From assembly GCA_023055505.1 (NCBI GenBank), contig JALIRH010000044.1:124001-188000 (forward strand): a stretch of DNA of 64,000 bases. The letters run 5' to 3'. The translations under genes and the position numbers were made by a program. Shown piece by piece: positions 44,401 through 57,009 of this stretch; the first letter of the stretch is position 1, and the number at the start of each line of letters is the position of its first letter. The stretch is from Callipepla californica brunnescens (taxonomy: Eukaryota; Chordata; Aves; Galliformes; Odontophoridae). The notes under the pieces are model-generated. The model had not been told where the DNA came from and did no database searches. It saw only the letters and a list, made by a program, of their open reading frames with translations.

Positions 44401-47400
44401 CTGCCAGGGGGTCGAGAGGTTCCTCCACAGCCTGGCTCTGGAACGGGCTGTTCCTGCATTTGCTGATAACAGAGGAGGTGAAGCCTGACCCAGGAAAGCA
44501 GGAAAGATCCGCAGAGATAAACTCCCTGCAGCAAGACAAAGGCACTGACCTCTGCACAGCCCAAGCCACCGCATTCCCACAAGCACAGCAACAATTGCAC
44601 AGGAGCAGCAGCGAGACCTGCACCAGCCCTGTGGCAGCGCCAGCACCTCCCACAGTATCGCTGTGGAGCAGCCAAGGCTCTGCTGCTAACCAGATCTGTC
44701 TTAGGCATCAACCAGATCTGCTGCAGATATCAGCCGAATCTGCCACAGATACCAGCTGCCTGAGCAGAGGCAGCACAGGGAGCCCGTGCTCACTGCTCAC
44801 TGTCCATTTTGCAGTGCAGCATATGCAGTGCTGCCTGTGCTGCGTGCACACTTCATAATCCAAGAGAAATTCATCCTCGGCACAGCATTCCTGTGTCCAG
44901 CCATCCCCTGCCCTCTCTTTCATACACTAGAGCTCAGCAAAGCAGGCACTCACCTGTATTCCCCACCTTACATTTCTACACACAGACTCACAGCACAAAC
45001 TTGCCTAGGTTATCATTCCTAAGTGCAGTGGAGTATCTCATGCACTTGTGCTGTTCAGAGTGGGCTTTGCACGGGGGCTGTGTGCCACCTGGCACTCTGT
45101 TGCACCCAGGGAAGCTTCTGCACCCCCACACCTGCCATCTCCCAGTATCTCCCTGCCTGGCACCACCGCACACCCCTGCCCCTTTGCCAGCACTGCCCTG
45201 GGACAGCAAAAGCTGGAAAAGGCAGAGGCACTTAATGGGATTTGCAGAAGCAGCCAGCTCAGTTACACGCCTCATGCCTGTTGTCTCAGGCGTGTTTTTT
45301 AAATCTTTATCTCTGCATCATTAAACACTCATTTGCATTTGAAAAGGCTCCCTTCAGTTCCCTACCTCTGAAATGAGGATAACTCTCCTTTACCTCATCG
45401 CAGGGTTACCAGGATAAACAGATTAAAGGCTGCGAGATATTGTGGCAGAGAAGGTTAGACAGGACCCTGTGACAGACAGCCCACGGGCAGGAGCCAGCAT
45501 CAGAGCCATGCTCAGCACAACCAGCGACCCACCTCTGTGCCATGCAAATGTCCCAAATCTCAGCACTGGCGCTGCCTTCCCAGGACACATCCCTCTGCCA
45601 GCCAAAGCCCTGAGGGGCTGCTCCCACGGGCACGGACACCCACCCGGCCCCGGTCCTGGGAGCGGAGAGCTGGTGATAGGGAGCTGGAGCGTATCAGTGC
45701 AGCAGGTACAGCACAGAGGGCACACAGGGCTGGGATGGCAGCCGGAGAACGTGCACTTCTCTAGGGAGAGCTGGTGGTGGGGGAGAGGGTGAGCCAGATA
45801 ATCGCTGTCTGGAAAGTCTCACCCGGGTCCCTAGTAAAATAATGGCACAAATATTAAGAAAAGGAGCTCTATAAACATCTAGAGGATAATGAAACCATGA
45901 GCTATAAGCAGGATGGGATTTGTAAATAAAGGGCCGTGCCAAAAACAACAAGCCTTCCATAATTGTTTTGGATAGAATGACAAGATGAGTGCGGGAAGGG
46001 GACTTGGCGGATGTCATGAGAGCGGACCTGGAAGCACCGGGTCTGTCCCTGCCTGGCCACTAAGAGCCCCTGCACATTTGGGCAGGTCTGCATGCTGGGG
46101 GACATGCAGCGATGTCCCAGCACCATCCTGCTGGTGGGACTGGCACTCTCTGGTGCTGGGACCTGCTGGCACCTGGTACATGCCACCATCAGTTCCACAG
46201 TCGCCCACACCTCAGCCACCTCCAACGACAGGAATGTCCCAGCTGGGATGGCTGTGGACAGGCAGAATGAAAAACAAAACTGAGTGTTCCCAGCGGCCAG
46301 GACACAATACTAGCACTTTCCAAGATGTTTCCCACACTTCGGCAAAGCTTTGTGAACACTAAAATGGCATGTTCCCCAGAGCTGAAGGTTCCCAGTGCAC
46401 CACAGCACCAGATTTTCGACCAGTCTTGCAGGTAACATGTACCTCCTTGCAAGCAGACCTTTGACATTCAATGCTGCCAAAGCACAGAAGTGGTAGCGTG
46501 GCATGGATGGAGCGCATCTAGTTCTGATGTTACAGTGAAGTCAGAGCAGGGGCCTGGCCAAAACGTGCCTGTCTGCAGAGCACAGCCAGCTCCTGGCCCC
46601 ACTGGGCTGAGGATAGCCATGCTGTGCTGAGTGGCTGGCAGCGTGCAGCATGCACTGCAGCACTTGCCCATAGCCACACACAAACCGAGGGTGAAATGCA
46701 CCATATATGGTGAAGATGTTAATGGCCCATAGCTGTCTTAATAGGATCTTCTCAGGAATTCTTGCTTGAAAATCAGAAACAAATAGGTTCGGATGTGAGA
46801 CTAAAGCAGGGACACAACTGGGACTGGTGTGATGCCCCATTTTAGAAAGGCAGAGATGAAGACATGGTTTCCCCTCACCTTTTCCCAGCCTCCCATAGTA
46901 CTCTGTAGCCAGACTAGGAAGGTACAGGCTGGAAGTGGGGAGCACGTGGGTTAAAAGCTGAGAGCACAGGGACCCAGGGAGACCACGACATCTCCATCTT
47001 CAGACGTTCCCAAAATTTGGCTGACGGAGGCCTGACCAGCAGGCTTTACTGCCAAAGCTCCCAAGGCCAAAATTATTCTGTGAAATGAGAGAGGGTGCAG
47101 AAAACAGCCACGGAAAAGACACCAGAGCAGGAGAACGCACCCCACAGTGACAGAATCAAGCTCAACCTGTTTTCTTCTTAAAAAAGCTTTAGAAATTTGA
47201 CTGCTATGCACAAGTGCTCTGATAGTAAGAAAATACCATGTGCCAAAGTGTTTTTATTCCAGCCAAAAAGGGAGAACAAAAATCAATGGCTGGAAATTAA
47301 AAGCCAGACAAAGCTGCATAAGAAATGACATACATTTTCTGAGCAATGCTGATTAGCCAGTGTATTAACCATGTGTCCTTAAATGAGATAAAACCCTGAG

Positions 47401-47900
47401 CTTCCTCGCTTCTCCAGACCATGTGCTTCTGTGCATGAGCGAAAACCCACGTTATTTGGATCCCAAAAGAGTAACATGACGCGGTGCTCTGGGAGATCCG
47501 AATAGGTGATTGAGTGACTAACTCTGATCTTAAACATCGGGAGTAAAAATATATCATGTTTCTTGTACGCACACAAAAATTCACATTGCATGAACTCAGT
47601 ATAAACACGAAACATCGACATCTGTGAGCCTGCAGATGGGAGGGGGGAACCGCAGCTCGTCCTGTTTGACAAACACCAAAACACCCAACCCACGGCCGCA
47701 TGGAGAGAGGGAAACCACAAGCTGGACGTGAGTTCACAGCACCATGGGTCTGTCAGCAGATTTGTCAGCAAGACGGGGTGCTCCCGATCCTGTGTGTTGG
47801 TGCACAATCAGTTGGATGGGAAGAGAAGGTCTTTGCTCGTGGCTTGCTGGGGAGCACACAGGACATATGACCTTCCAGGGGGTGTGCAAAAATGGGCAAA
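41416..47900. other. GOT1-NKX2-3 interval, left part; no gene seen
   Basis: GC-moderate non-coding DNA. AT-rich islands at 42400-42545, 43815-43900 and 45780-46015 contain homeodomain- and forkhead-like motifs and are candidate enhancers. Open frames of up to about 260 codons lack recognisable domains or consistent coding signal. Confidence 0.6.
45780..46015. promoter_or_regulatory. Candidate conserved non-coding element
   Basis: Clean AT-rich block in GC-rich surroundings, with CAGATAATC (45790s), a forkhead-like TGTAAATA at 45921-45928 and CCATAATTG near 45957. No transposon signature. Functional status is inferred from texture and motifs only. Confidence 0.35.
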
Positions 47901-47911
47901 AGATTGGATTT

Positions 47912-48100
47912 GGAGAGGAGAGGAGAGGAGAGGAGAGGAGAGGAGAGGAGAGGAGAGGAGAGGAGAGGAGAGGAGAGGAGAGGAGAGGAGAGGAGAGGAG
48001 AGGAGAGGAGAGGAGAGGAGAGGAGAGGAGAGGAGAGGAGAGGAGAGGAGAGGAGAGGAGAGGAGAGGAGAGGAGAGGAGAGGAGAGGAGAGGAGAGGAG
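47912..48100 (+). repeat. Perfect (GGAGA)n pentanucleotide array, 189 bp
   Basis: About 37.8 uninterrupted copies of the 5-base unit, all purine on the plus strand. It creates open frames of arginine/glutamate repeats on plus and serine/leucine/proline repeats on minus, which are not genes. Confidence 0.98.
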
Positions 48101-48235
48101 TAAATAACAAAAATGCTGGTGGAGATTATGGAAACCTGGATGGCATCCACCACTGAAAAAAAACACACCTGGCAAGGACCTGTCCTAAATAGACTGGCTA
48201 GAGGCAAAATGATCTCTTTCTAGAATCCGTATTCA

Positions 48236-49260
48236 CAGAATCATGAAAAATAAGCCTAGGAGGCCCTTGAAAGTTCACCCAGCCTGTCTGCCTGCTGCCA
48301 AAGGAGGCAAACCCTTCCTGGTGGAGGTTTTGTCTAAACTACAAGAAGCCGCTAGTGCTGAAGACGGCTCCCAGGAAAAACGAGTTTTAATTCCCCTTTG
48401 CTACTGTCATTGCAGGGTGAGCCCATGGCTCCTTGTTCTTTCCACCCTGAAAACAAGGAATAGCCTATTATCTCTCGCTTTGTAGCAGTGCCTTATGCAT
48501 TTAAAGACTTATCTTATTTCCCTACAGTCGTCTCTTCTTGATACTAAGCCACCCTGGTCCTTCAGCCTCCTCCAGTATGTCATGTTTTCTGCATTTCTGA
48601 TCACCCGTGTTCCTCCCTGGGCTTTCTCCCAGAACCACGACTTGAAACACTCAGCCTGAAGTGGGAACCAGCACTTAGGCTGACACTCCGAGTGCAGCAG
48701 GATCACATCAGGTGTCCCACATACACCTTATTTATGTGTCCCAGTCTGAGTTTGCTCTTCTCACTCAGCAGGATGCTGCTGGCTCGTGCTCCCCTTGGGT
48801 CCCACTGTCACCTCCAGCTACTTTCCCACAGAAAAATCTCAATTCCCAGCCAGCGGGTGTGCAGTTATTTTTTTTCCAACTCATACAAAAACCTTATTTT
48901 GTTTATATTGATAGTTTTCTTTCAATTTGTCAAGAAAAGCTGAACAAAAAAAGCTCTTGTAGGCCCTACAGGACTGGTGGTGCTTAACGACGATCACTGA
49001 TAAAACACTTGGCTAGCACTAGGTCCTCTGCTAGGTCTCTACCAGTATCAGAGCACTGGTAATTGCCCTTCTGATAGCTTTCCAGCCCACGTAGCCCCAC
49101 ATCATATTCACCTAGACCTTGCTTATGACAATCTCACATAGGAATGAGACTAAAGCCCCACAGATTATGAGATTTAGCACATCTTTTTCGTCCAAGCATA
49201 GATATCCTCAAGTAGAATAAAATCCAGTTGATGTGGCTCTTAGCTGATGGCCAAAACTAT
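48236..49260 (-). mobile_element. Old, degenerate CR1-like remnants, reverse orientation
   Basis: 48236-48330 resembles the reversed CR1 3' tail (CAGAATCATGAAAAATAAG, then TTGAAAGTTCACCCAG). 48550-48640 resembles further CR1 sequence (CTTCAGCCTCCTCC, GTCATGTTTTCT). 49110-49260 resembles CR1 sequence further 5' (TGCTTATGACAATCTCACAT, GAGACTAAAGCC). Highly diverged and recognised from memory only. Confidence 0.45.
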
Positions 49261-51554
49261 CACTTATCTCTTTATCTCTACTCACATGTTGTGTCCCTTA
49301 ATGATGTATTTGCCTGTCTTCAATCTGTTTATGCAAATGTCCCATTTTTCCTTTGACTCTGCACCTCTGGTCTTGAGTAAAGCTCAGGAACTTGGAAGGA
49401 TTTAGAGGTTCACTGGGGGAAGAAAAAAAAGGAAGAAAACTGCTCAACAACAACAAAATCCTCGGAACTCACATGTTTATCCAAATTCATCTGAACCTTC
49501 TGGGGACAGTGACTTTTTAGGGTAAAATGAAAACAAGTTCAAGTGAGTTTTCCATCCCTGCGACCATACAGCAATTCCAGCCAATCTGAAATAATTTTCC
49601 AAGAAGATTTCCTGCAACCCCACAGTGATTAAAGGAAATAACATTGTGAATAAAGGGACATTCTTCAAAGTCAATGAAGGAGCCACAAACGTTATGTTCT
49701 CACAGAGAGCCGGAAAGCGCCGGCGCGAGGTGGACCTTGTGGCGAGTGGCCCCCCAGAAGGAAGAGGGTGGGATGTTGGGTCCGTCCCTCTTCCCCGGGT
49801 TGGGGTTGTGACCGGGCTCCTCCCGGAACAGGCAGTGAGGAAAGAGGCCCCGCGTGCTCCCCATGTTTGGGGTGAGAGACTTGGTGGTGGTGGGTGCATC
49901 CAGTGGGCTCAGAGCTTGGTATCCCTCTGCTGATGTGTCATGAGACCTCGGGGACCCTCTCCAAATCGAGGGCTGTGCAAAGAACACCATGCATCCTGCT
50001 GCTCGAGCTCCACACCACAACCTCCTTCCTGGGAAAGCCTCCCTTTGTCCGAACCAAACCTGTGGCATGGCTCTGAGACAGACACGGCAAAGCAAATGGG
50101 CCTCAAAACCACACTGTCGGAGGCAAAGCACCGGGCAAGCAGGGTCCTGCCTGCTCCACTAGGCTGGGGGCTGCAGGAGCCAAGCAAACTCCCCTGGAAC
50201 AAGGGCGGGATAAGCACGCACCCAAAATGGCCGAGACAAGGGGACTGTCAGAAATCTGCCTTCCCAGCTAAAACAAAGGGAAGGGAGTGTGGCAAGCTGG
50301 AGCGGAAGGCGAGAGGGGGCTGCCTGCAAACCCAAACACACATGCTTCACTTGGTGCTGTGTAATAAGGGAATTAGCTAATGAGCTTACTGCAGCTCGGG
50401 GACGAGTCCTTTAGAAATATCATGGCCACCTGGGGAGGCTTGCGGAGGAGCCAGGCGGCCTTAATCTGCAGCGTGGGGAGGATGTGACCAGCCTTGCAGC
50501 CTTGCTTTTCCATGTCCACGGGGTGGGGACTGGGAGAGCAGCGCTCCTGGAAGCACGGGGAATAAACCACAGGGAATAAACTGTACTTTGCGAAAGCCCA
50601 GCCACAGGGCTGCTGGGTGCAGCCCATCCCCAGCGCGAGCAGTAATGGATGTCAACAAATCAAGGAACTCAACAGTATGGATTTTTTGTTGTTGCTGCAA
50701 ACTGTTCAATACAGCTGCATAAAATCTGAGCTGCAAGAGCATTCCAGTGCAAGCGTGAGAGCACTGGCTTGAACAGAAAGCGGGTGAGAGAACATAACGT
50801 TAAAAGTCACTTCAAACAGTGCAAACATTGAATACACAAATATTCAACAAATGCTTTTTTAGAAAAAAATCATTTTCTGGTTAATAAATAATAATGAGTT
50901 TAAAAACACACTGAGGAATCTGTGCACGATGCAGTGCTCGCGTGCATCAGGGAAGTCTGAGCAGCACCAAAGACAGAACACTCCTCCAAGGAAAAAAGGG
51001 AAAAGCAAAACCCCGGGCCAAAATCCAGGCTGCACTTGGAAAATAAAAATTACTCCCACAGCAGTGAAGACAGCACCCGAACACACATTTTCTGGGAAGG
51101 TAAAAAATTAGGGTTTTTATCACGTGTCAAGTTAGGATTATTATTACTAACAGTGCGAAAAATAAGCTGTGAAAATTACCAAAAAACTTCCTTGTCTAAA
51201 ATGAATTCAATTGAAACCTATTCCATGGGAAACAGGAGCTTTTTTTTTTTTTTCCTCTGACATATTACGAAAAAGAAATATTCTCAATTGAAATCCCGTT
51301 TATTAAAATTTCAGTTTCATAAATCAGAAAGCTGATCCAAAAAGTGGATGCTTTCATGCTTCCATTGTCTCCTGCTTGACTCTCCCCAGCCCTGGAGCTG
51401 CCTGCAGAACACTCGGTGTCCGCATGAGATTTCCTTCCCTGTTTTCTCATCTTTTCTTCTAAGCGCTAGCACTTGTGGAAAGGAGAAAAGAAAAATCCTC
51501 AATGAGATATTGCTTGCTTGGTTATTGCAACGTTTTAAGAATAAAAAAATAGGA

Positions 51555-51578
51555 AAATAATAATAATAATAATAATAA
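51555..51578 (+). repeat. (TAA)n microsatellite
   Basis: About eight TAA units in an AT-rich non-coding stretch. Confidence 0.9.
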
Positions 51579-52569
51579 AAAGATTAAAAAGAAATCTGGA
51601 AACAGAATAGAATTTACACCTACACAGAAAAACAGTGCGAGTCGCAGACGGGACTGATTGATTGATTGGTTTGTTTTGTGAGGTTCTTTTCTGAAATACT
51701 GAATTTTAATTTTTCTCGCTGGAAAAACAAAAAGTCTTGAGGCTAATTTCTGGGGTTTCTCTCAGCCTCATTGAAGCCTGCAGGAAAGCCACAGAAAAGG
51801 AGCTCAGAGCCTGTCTTGCACAAGGTGGGACGGAGGGGTGGCCCTAGGGGAACGCGGCCAGGCTTGGGAGGTGTGGGGACAGCCCCACAGCTGTCACAGC
51901 ACGGGGAACTCCCATACCTGTAGTGCAGCAAAAAACAGCAGTGTCGGCTTTGGGGCAGGAGGGGAGATGTCCCGTCAATCTATTCCTGTAGGAGATGCCC
52001 CAGGGACCAGAGCCAGGAGCACTGTCCTGCTGGGATGGGGCCCATGGGCCAGCCCCCTGCTCCCCTCACCTCCACTCGCTCACAGGGGGACTGTCACTGT
52101 GAACAATGGTCAGCAAGTGTTATTTATTTTCCAAATAAATCAGCGGGTCCCACATCGCAGGGCTGGAAAGTGGCGCTGGAGATGAGGCCCTCCCTGAGCC
52201 CCGTCCGGGCCTTGAGCCGCTGTCAGGGCTGCAGAGAAACAGCAGCGAACTCTCACGCAAATGGCCTATAAAAAAGGCCCTGTCAAAGGCACCTTGACCT
52301 GCGGGCTGGCGGTGCTGCTGGGCTCCCCGGCAGCCCTCCCCTCCCAGGCAGCGCTCCCCTCGCATGATGTATTTCCCCTGCCTTTTTTAGAGCTGCATTA
52401 TGTTAGCTCCAGGAAACAGCCTCTTCCTTCTTATAAACACAGCCCTGGGTTACTGACCAGCGGCCCTGCCACTCTGCAGCCACTCTCTGTCCATCCATCA
52501 CACCTCGCTGTCACCCTGGCAACATATCTCTTGGACCGGTCCGGCTCCAGCAATGGGAGAGGCAGGGGC

Positions 52570-52584
52570 GGGGGGGGGGGGGGG
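52570..52584 (+). repeat. G15 homopolymer
   Basis: Uninterrupted run of fifteen G following GGGGC. Homopolymer length is prone to sequencing error. Confidence 0.85.
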
Positions 52585-53639
52585 TCACATACACAGAGCA
52601 CAATTCCAGCCTGCTGACTAATTCCCTGGAAACCCTGGGGCTGCACAATGAGAAAGCTGTGCCGAGGGTTTCTCGAACGTTACTGGAAGGTCAGCCGAAG
52701 GTCGGCGCAAGGACACGGCTCCGACTTTTCCCCGCCGTCAGCAGGGCGGGTGCACGGGGCAGGGATGTTTGCAGAAGGGCGCCTCGGCCCAAACAGCCCC
52801 ATGGCACAGTGCCGGGCAATGGGGATGGCCTGGGATGGGGCCACCGGGGTGTCCCAGCAGCCAGACAGGCGTCAGTGCCTCCACAGCACTGGCCTCTTCC
52901 CACTGAGTCCCTTGGCTGCCTTCACCCCACATTAAGTGGGGGGTGCTGCCGCCGTCTGCATGGCCTGTGTGCCTGGGGACTGCAGGCCCAACATGGCGTC
53001 ACACAGCACCGCTGACCCTTCATGGCCACCCATGGCCGCAGGGATACCAGAAACACAGAGATAAACCAAAGAGACCCAGTTCTGCCAGCACAGGGACACG
53101 TTTTGGATGAGCCTTGGGGCCACCCAGCCTGTTTGTTGCATGTAGGCCTGAAATGTGTCAAGCGGGAGGGGACACTCATGTCCCACCACCAGAGTGCCAT
53201 TCCATCCTTCTCCGTGTCATGTACCCACATCGCTGCCACCTGCTTGCTCTTCAAACCTTTCAAAGGAAATGCCATATGAAGGCAGGAATTTGTAACAAAG
53301 AGGATGATGTCCGCTCTCAGCCTCACTTCTGTACATTCCCAAGGCAAAGATGGGAGTCACAGGGAAAAAAAAAAAACAAAAAACAAAGCTTTTAAGGACA
53401 CATCTTCACAAACCCAACCCAAAGCCCCATGAGGGCAAATCCTCTCTAATCCAGGCTCTTCCTTGGAGGTGTAAGTGGAGTGAAAGGGTGGAGGGGAGGT
53501 GGATTTAAATGTGGAAAACTAAGTTCTCCATCTCTTAGGTCTGGCAAAGAGCCTACTGATAGACTAAAAACAAGTCTGCAGAGAAGCCTGTGTGGGATAA
53601 TCCAGCCCTGGCCCCAGAGGGGGCAAGTACAATTAGGAA

Positions 53640-53860
53640 TCCTCTCTCAAGTCTCCACTCCAAGATAGAAAAACAGTTTATAATTTCATCCAGAGTTGTT
53701 GTTAGAAAGTTCTGATTCATCAAGATACACTAACAATTTCTGCGCAGTAATTACCAGGAGAATTCATTAGACGAGCTCAGAGATAAACTATTAGCAGAGA
53801 CATTCAGATCTCCCACCTGCCAGGAGCCGCTGTATTTGAGCGATGAGGAGCTGGCACAGG
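53640..53860. promoter_or_regulatory. Candidate conserved non-coding element
   Basis: AT-rich block with GTAATTACC near 53748, TTCATTAGACG near 53763 and AGATAAACTATTAG near 53781, flanked by GC-richer DNA. Homeodomain- and GATA-type motifs are clustered and no repeat is recognised. Role inferred only. Confidence 0.35.
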
Positions 53861-56800
53861 AGGGAGAGCACAAGCTGCAACAGCAAAACGCAAAAACTGC
53901 TTTAAAGGAAAATGAAAGAATGGGTGTTTATTAAAAGCGTAAGGCACAAGCACACACTCCACCATTAACCTTTCCAGCCGCAGCAGCCAGACAGGGAGCT
54001 ATTTTCCTTCGCTTCCCCTCAGCATACCACAGTCCCCACCCCAGCAGCCCTTCCACTTCCAGAGGAAAACACAGCACCCGCAGCTCGCCTGTGTAAGCAC
54101 GTGCAAAACACCAGGCCATGCCGCCTGTAGTTACCCACTGCAAACAGAGACCACAAAATCCTCCCAGCTTGCTCCTCTCCTGGCTGCAGGTAGGCAGGAA
54201 GGCTGCTCCAGGTGCGTTGTATTTGTTCTCAATGCTGCTCAGCTGGCTGCAGTGAGTTACAGGCTCAGCAGCTGAAGCTGCGCAGCAGCCCCTGGAGCCA
54301 GTCAGTAAGAGCAACCAAACCTGTGCAGTGCCAACAGATATGCTACTGCTCTGCTCTGCACCACACGTGCACCCTGGATCACTACAAAACTGCAGCATGT
54401 TTTCTGCTGAAGGCTGGTTGCTGCACCCTCTGGGAGTCTGGCTACCCCATAAACACTCTGGCAGTGCCACGTATGGCATTGCTGGTGCACTTCTGCCAGC
54501 TTTGGGGGCAGCTGTTCCCAGGCTGGCCTCACTCGCATGGGAACAAGCCCTGCTTGCAGCCGGAGGAATCCTGATTAAGCAGTGACAGAAGTGGGGACTG
54601 GCTGCTGGGCAGATGCCCTAAACGAGAGCAACTTATCAGCTCTGTTTCCAAGATGAGACGTGTCAGCACCTCGTGCGGATTCAGCCTGGCTGCCTGCTCC
54701 CCCCAAGCACGCCTGTGCTGCAGCACAAGGGTTTCCGTGTCTCTAAAGGCCGCCTGTGGAAACAGCCGCCAAGCAGCTTGCGAAATTTCTTCTAGAAAAG
54801 GCTTTGCTTGGGCTGGGAGAAGCGCTGCACCCAGCATGCTTTGGGGAGCGGCAGCCAGCGTGCAGCTGCACTCCTAACACCGTGTGCTCATCGGAGGCCG
54901 GCCCCAGCAGCAGCGTGGGGAGGTCCCGAGCCGAGAGGAACACCAAGTGCCGCGGCCAGCGAGGAACACGCAGAGCAGAGCTTGACACGGCTAATCCCCC
55001 CTGTTTATTATGTAATAAAACGCTTTTCCAGACCTGTTAAAATTTAATTAGTTTAATCTGAATTGTTCCATTTTCAACAGTGCATGCAAACACAGAGCCT
55101 GACCCTGCCACTCTCGTGTGAACCATCCCGCAGGCTGCGGTGGGAGCGGGATGGATCCCGCTGACCTCAGCAGGATTACATGCATGAATCAGAGCTGCAG
55201 GCCCAGGCTCGGAGCTGCAATCCAGCACTGGGCCGGACGCCAGCGCAGGGCCCGGGGTCCACTTAGGCTCCACTTAAGCCCTATGGGACGCAAGTGGTAC
55301 GCAGGCCTACGGATGCAAGCGGTGAGTGAGCCTTGTGCTGGGCCTCTGCTGAAGGATGAATTTCAGCCCTGGTTCTTAACCTCACGGACGCAAACTGGCA
55401 GCGATGGCTTCTGAAGCACGGAGCAAAGGCGCTGGGGAAGGACTGGTGCACGTGTGTTGGCAGCGGTGTCCTCAACAGGAGACCCGGCACGGGAGCTCCT
55501 CACTGTGGGAGCACACTGTGCTTTATGACACACGGTGATTTATGACAGCTTCTCCTCCAGAGGAAGACGTGTTTGACAACCCTCCGCACGTCCACAGCCG
55601 CGGGGCCGTGCTGTGCAGCAGGGTGGCTTTGTCAAGCCTGCGTATCCTTTGTGCACAAGAGAAGCCAAATAAAAGCAGACAGGAGGGGGTCCTCGGTGCT
55701 GACATTTCCTATCCTGAGTTGCTTCAGATGTGGGATGACCTTTACCTGCTCCTGTGATTTGGCTCTCACTGAGCTCAAGATGTCAGGCTCAGTTCCAGAG
55801 CCCCATCAGACACTGAAATCGAGGACAACCTTCCCTTTAGGGTCAAAACCCAGCACTCTGCCATGAGCCACTCTCATCCCCAGAAGTGCTGAGTGCTGAA
55901 TGTTGCACACAGCTGCTGGTACTCAGCACCACTCTGATCCCCTACCTCGAGCTCCCATCTTTGAAACATGTGCATAGAAACTCTTGGTACGACCCTCGGA
56001 AAAAAAAACAACAACAGAAAAACAATAAAACCAACAACCATTTCTCATGCAGGTTTTGTTTTGGGACAAATTTGCAAACTGTACATCCCTGCAAGAACTG
56101 TGAAGCAAATGTGAAACAGCCAATGACAAGTGGAACAATAATAATATTTTAAAAAGTTTTGCAATGGCGTATTTCTCCCGAAAATGGACACTGCAGGGGT
56201 GGCTATTCTTGTCAAAGCCAAACCAGGGGGTCCCTGGACCTGAGAGGCAGGGGCAGGTGTTCAACCCAGTGGCAGGATGGTGCAGGAATGGGACCAGACA
56301 GGGGGGACAAAAGCAGCACGCTGCTCGGGGAGCATACAGCATCCCTGCCTTGGATGCGGCTGCTGAGCCCAGGGATTACAGAACACGTTTCATTTGAAAC
56401 AGGAGTGGAAGAGTCATTGCTGGGAAAGTGCTGAATTGGGTTAAAGCCGTTTTTTTACCCTGGGAGGTAGCGGGCCAGGGCTGTGCCAAGGCGGGCGTGC
56501 CAAGGGGAGCGTGTCCCGTCCAGGACCGGTCTGTGCAGGGGCCGGGGCACGGTGCGCGGACCTCGGGCGGGCAGCCGGCAGGTGGCCGGGCGTGCGGGGC
56601 CGGGAGCGGCGGGGCATCTCCGGTACCGTCTGCCGGGCACTGTCCCGGGACCCGCGAGCGGCCCCGCCGTGCGGGGGCGTCCCCGGAACGCTGCGGTTCT
56701 CACATAAATCAGGGCCGAGCCCCTGGGAAAGGGCCATCCTTCACCGGGCGCTGCTGACAGAGAACGAGAAACAGACGGGCCCTGAGATAAACCACGGCGC

Positions 56801-57009
56801 ACAGCGTTTATACAAGGGCAGGCTCTGTGTAAATAGAGCCGGGCGCGGGGGGCAGCTCCCGGCGGCACGGACCCGCACCGGCCCCCACCGGCCCGCGGAG
56901 CTCGGGGCCGCCCCGGGGCAGCGGGCAGGTGGGCGCAGACCGACGGTACCCCCCCCCCCGGGAGCCGGCCGGAGCCTCGCCGCCGTGCCCGGCCGCACCC
57001 CACGCGGCC

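Larger units (their letters stand above)
49261..56440. other. GOT1-NKX2-3 interval, right part; no gene seen
   Basis: Non-coding. AT-rich stretch 50640-51760 with a TAA microsatellite. Candidate regulatory blocks at 52095-52450, 53640-53860 and 54980-55090 are rich in TAAT, GATA and TTATT motifs. No rRNA, tRNA or protein gene recognised. Confidence 0.6.

Noticed and set aside
44073..44858. 261-codon plus-strand open frame in the GOT1-NKX2-3 interval
   Set aside because: No domain, low-complexity Cys/Ser/Pro/Trp mix, and a similar-sized frame on the opposite strand; no sign of a retrogene.
47728..48207. Open frames with RRGEE or LLSSP repeats
   Set aside because: Pure translations of the GGAGA microsatellite; present in all frames because the array has no stops.
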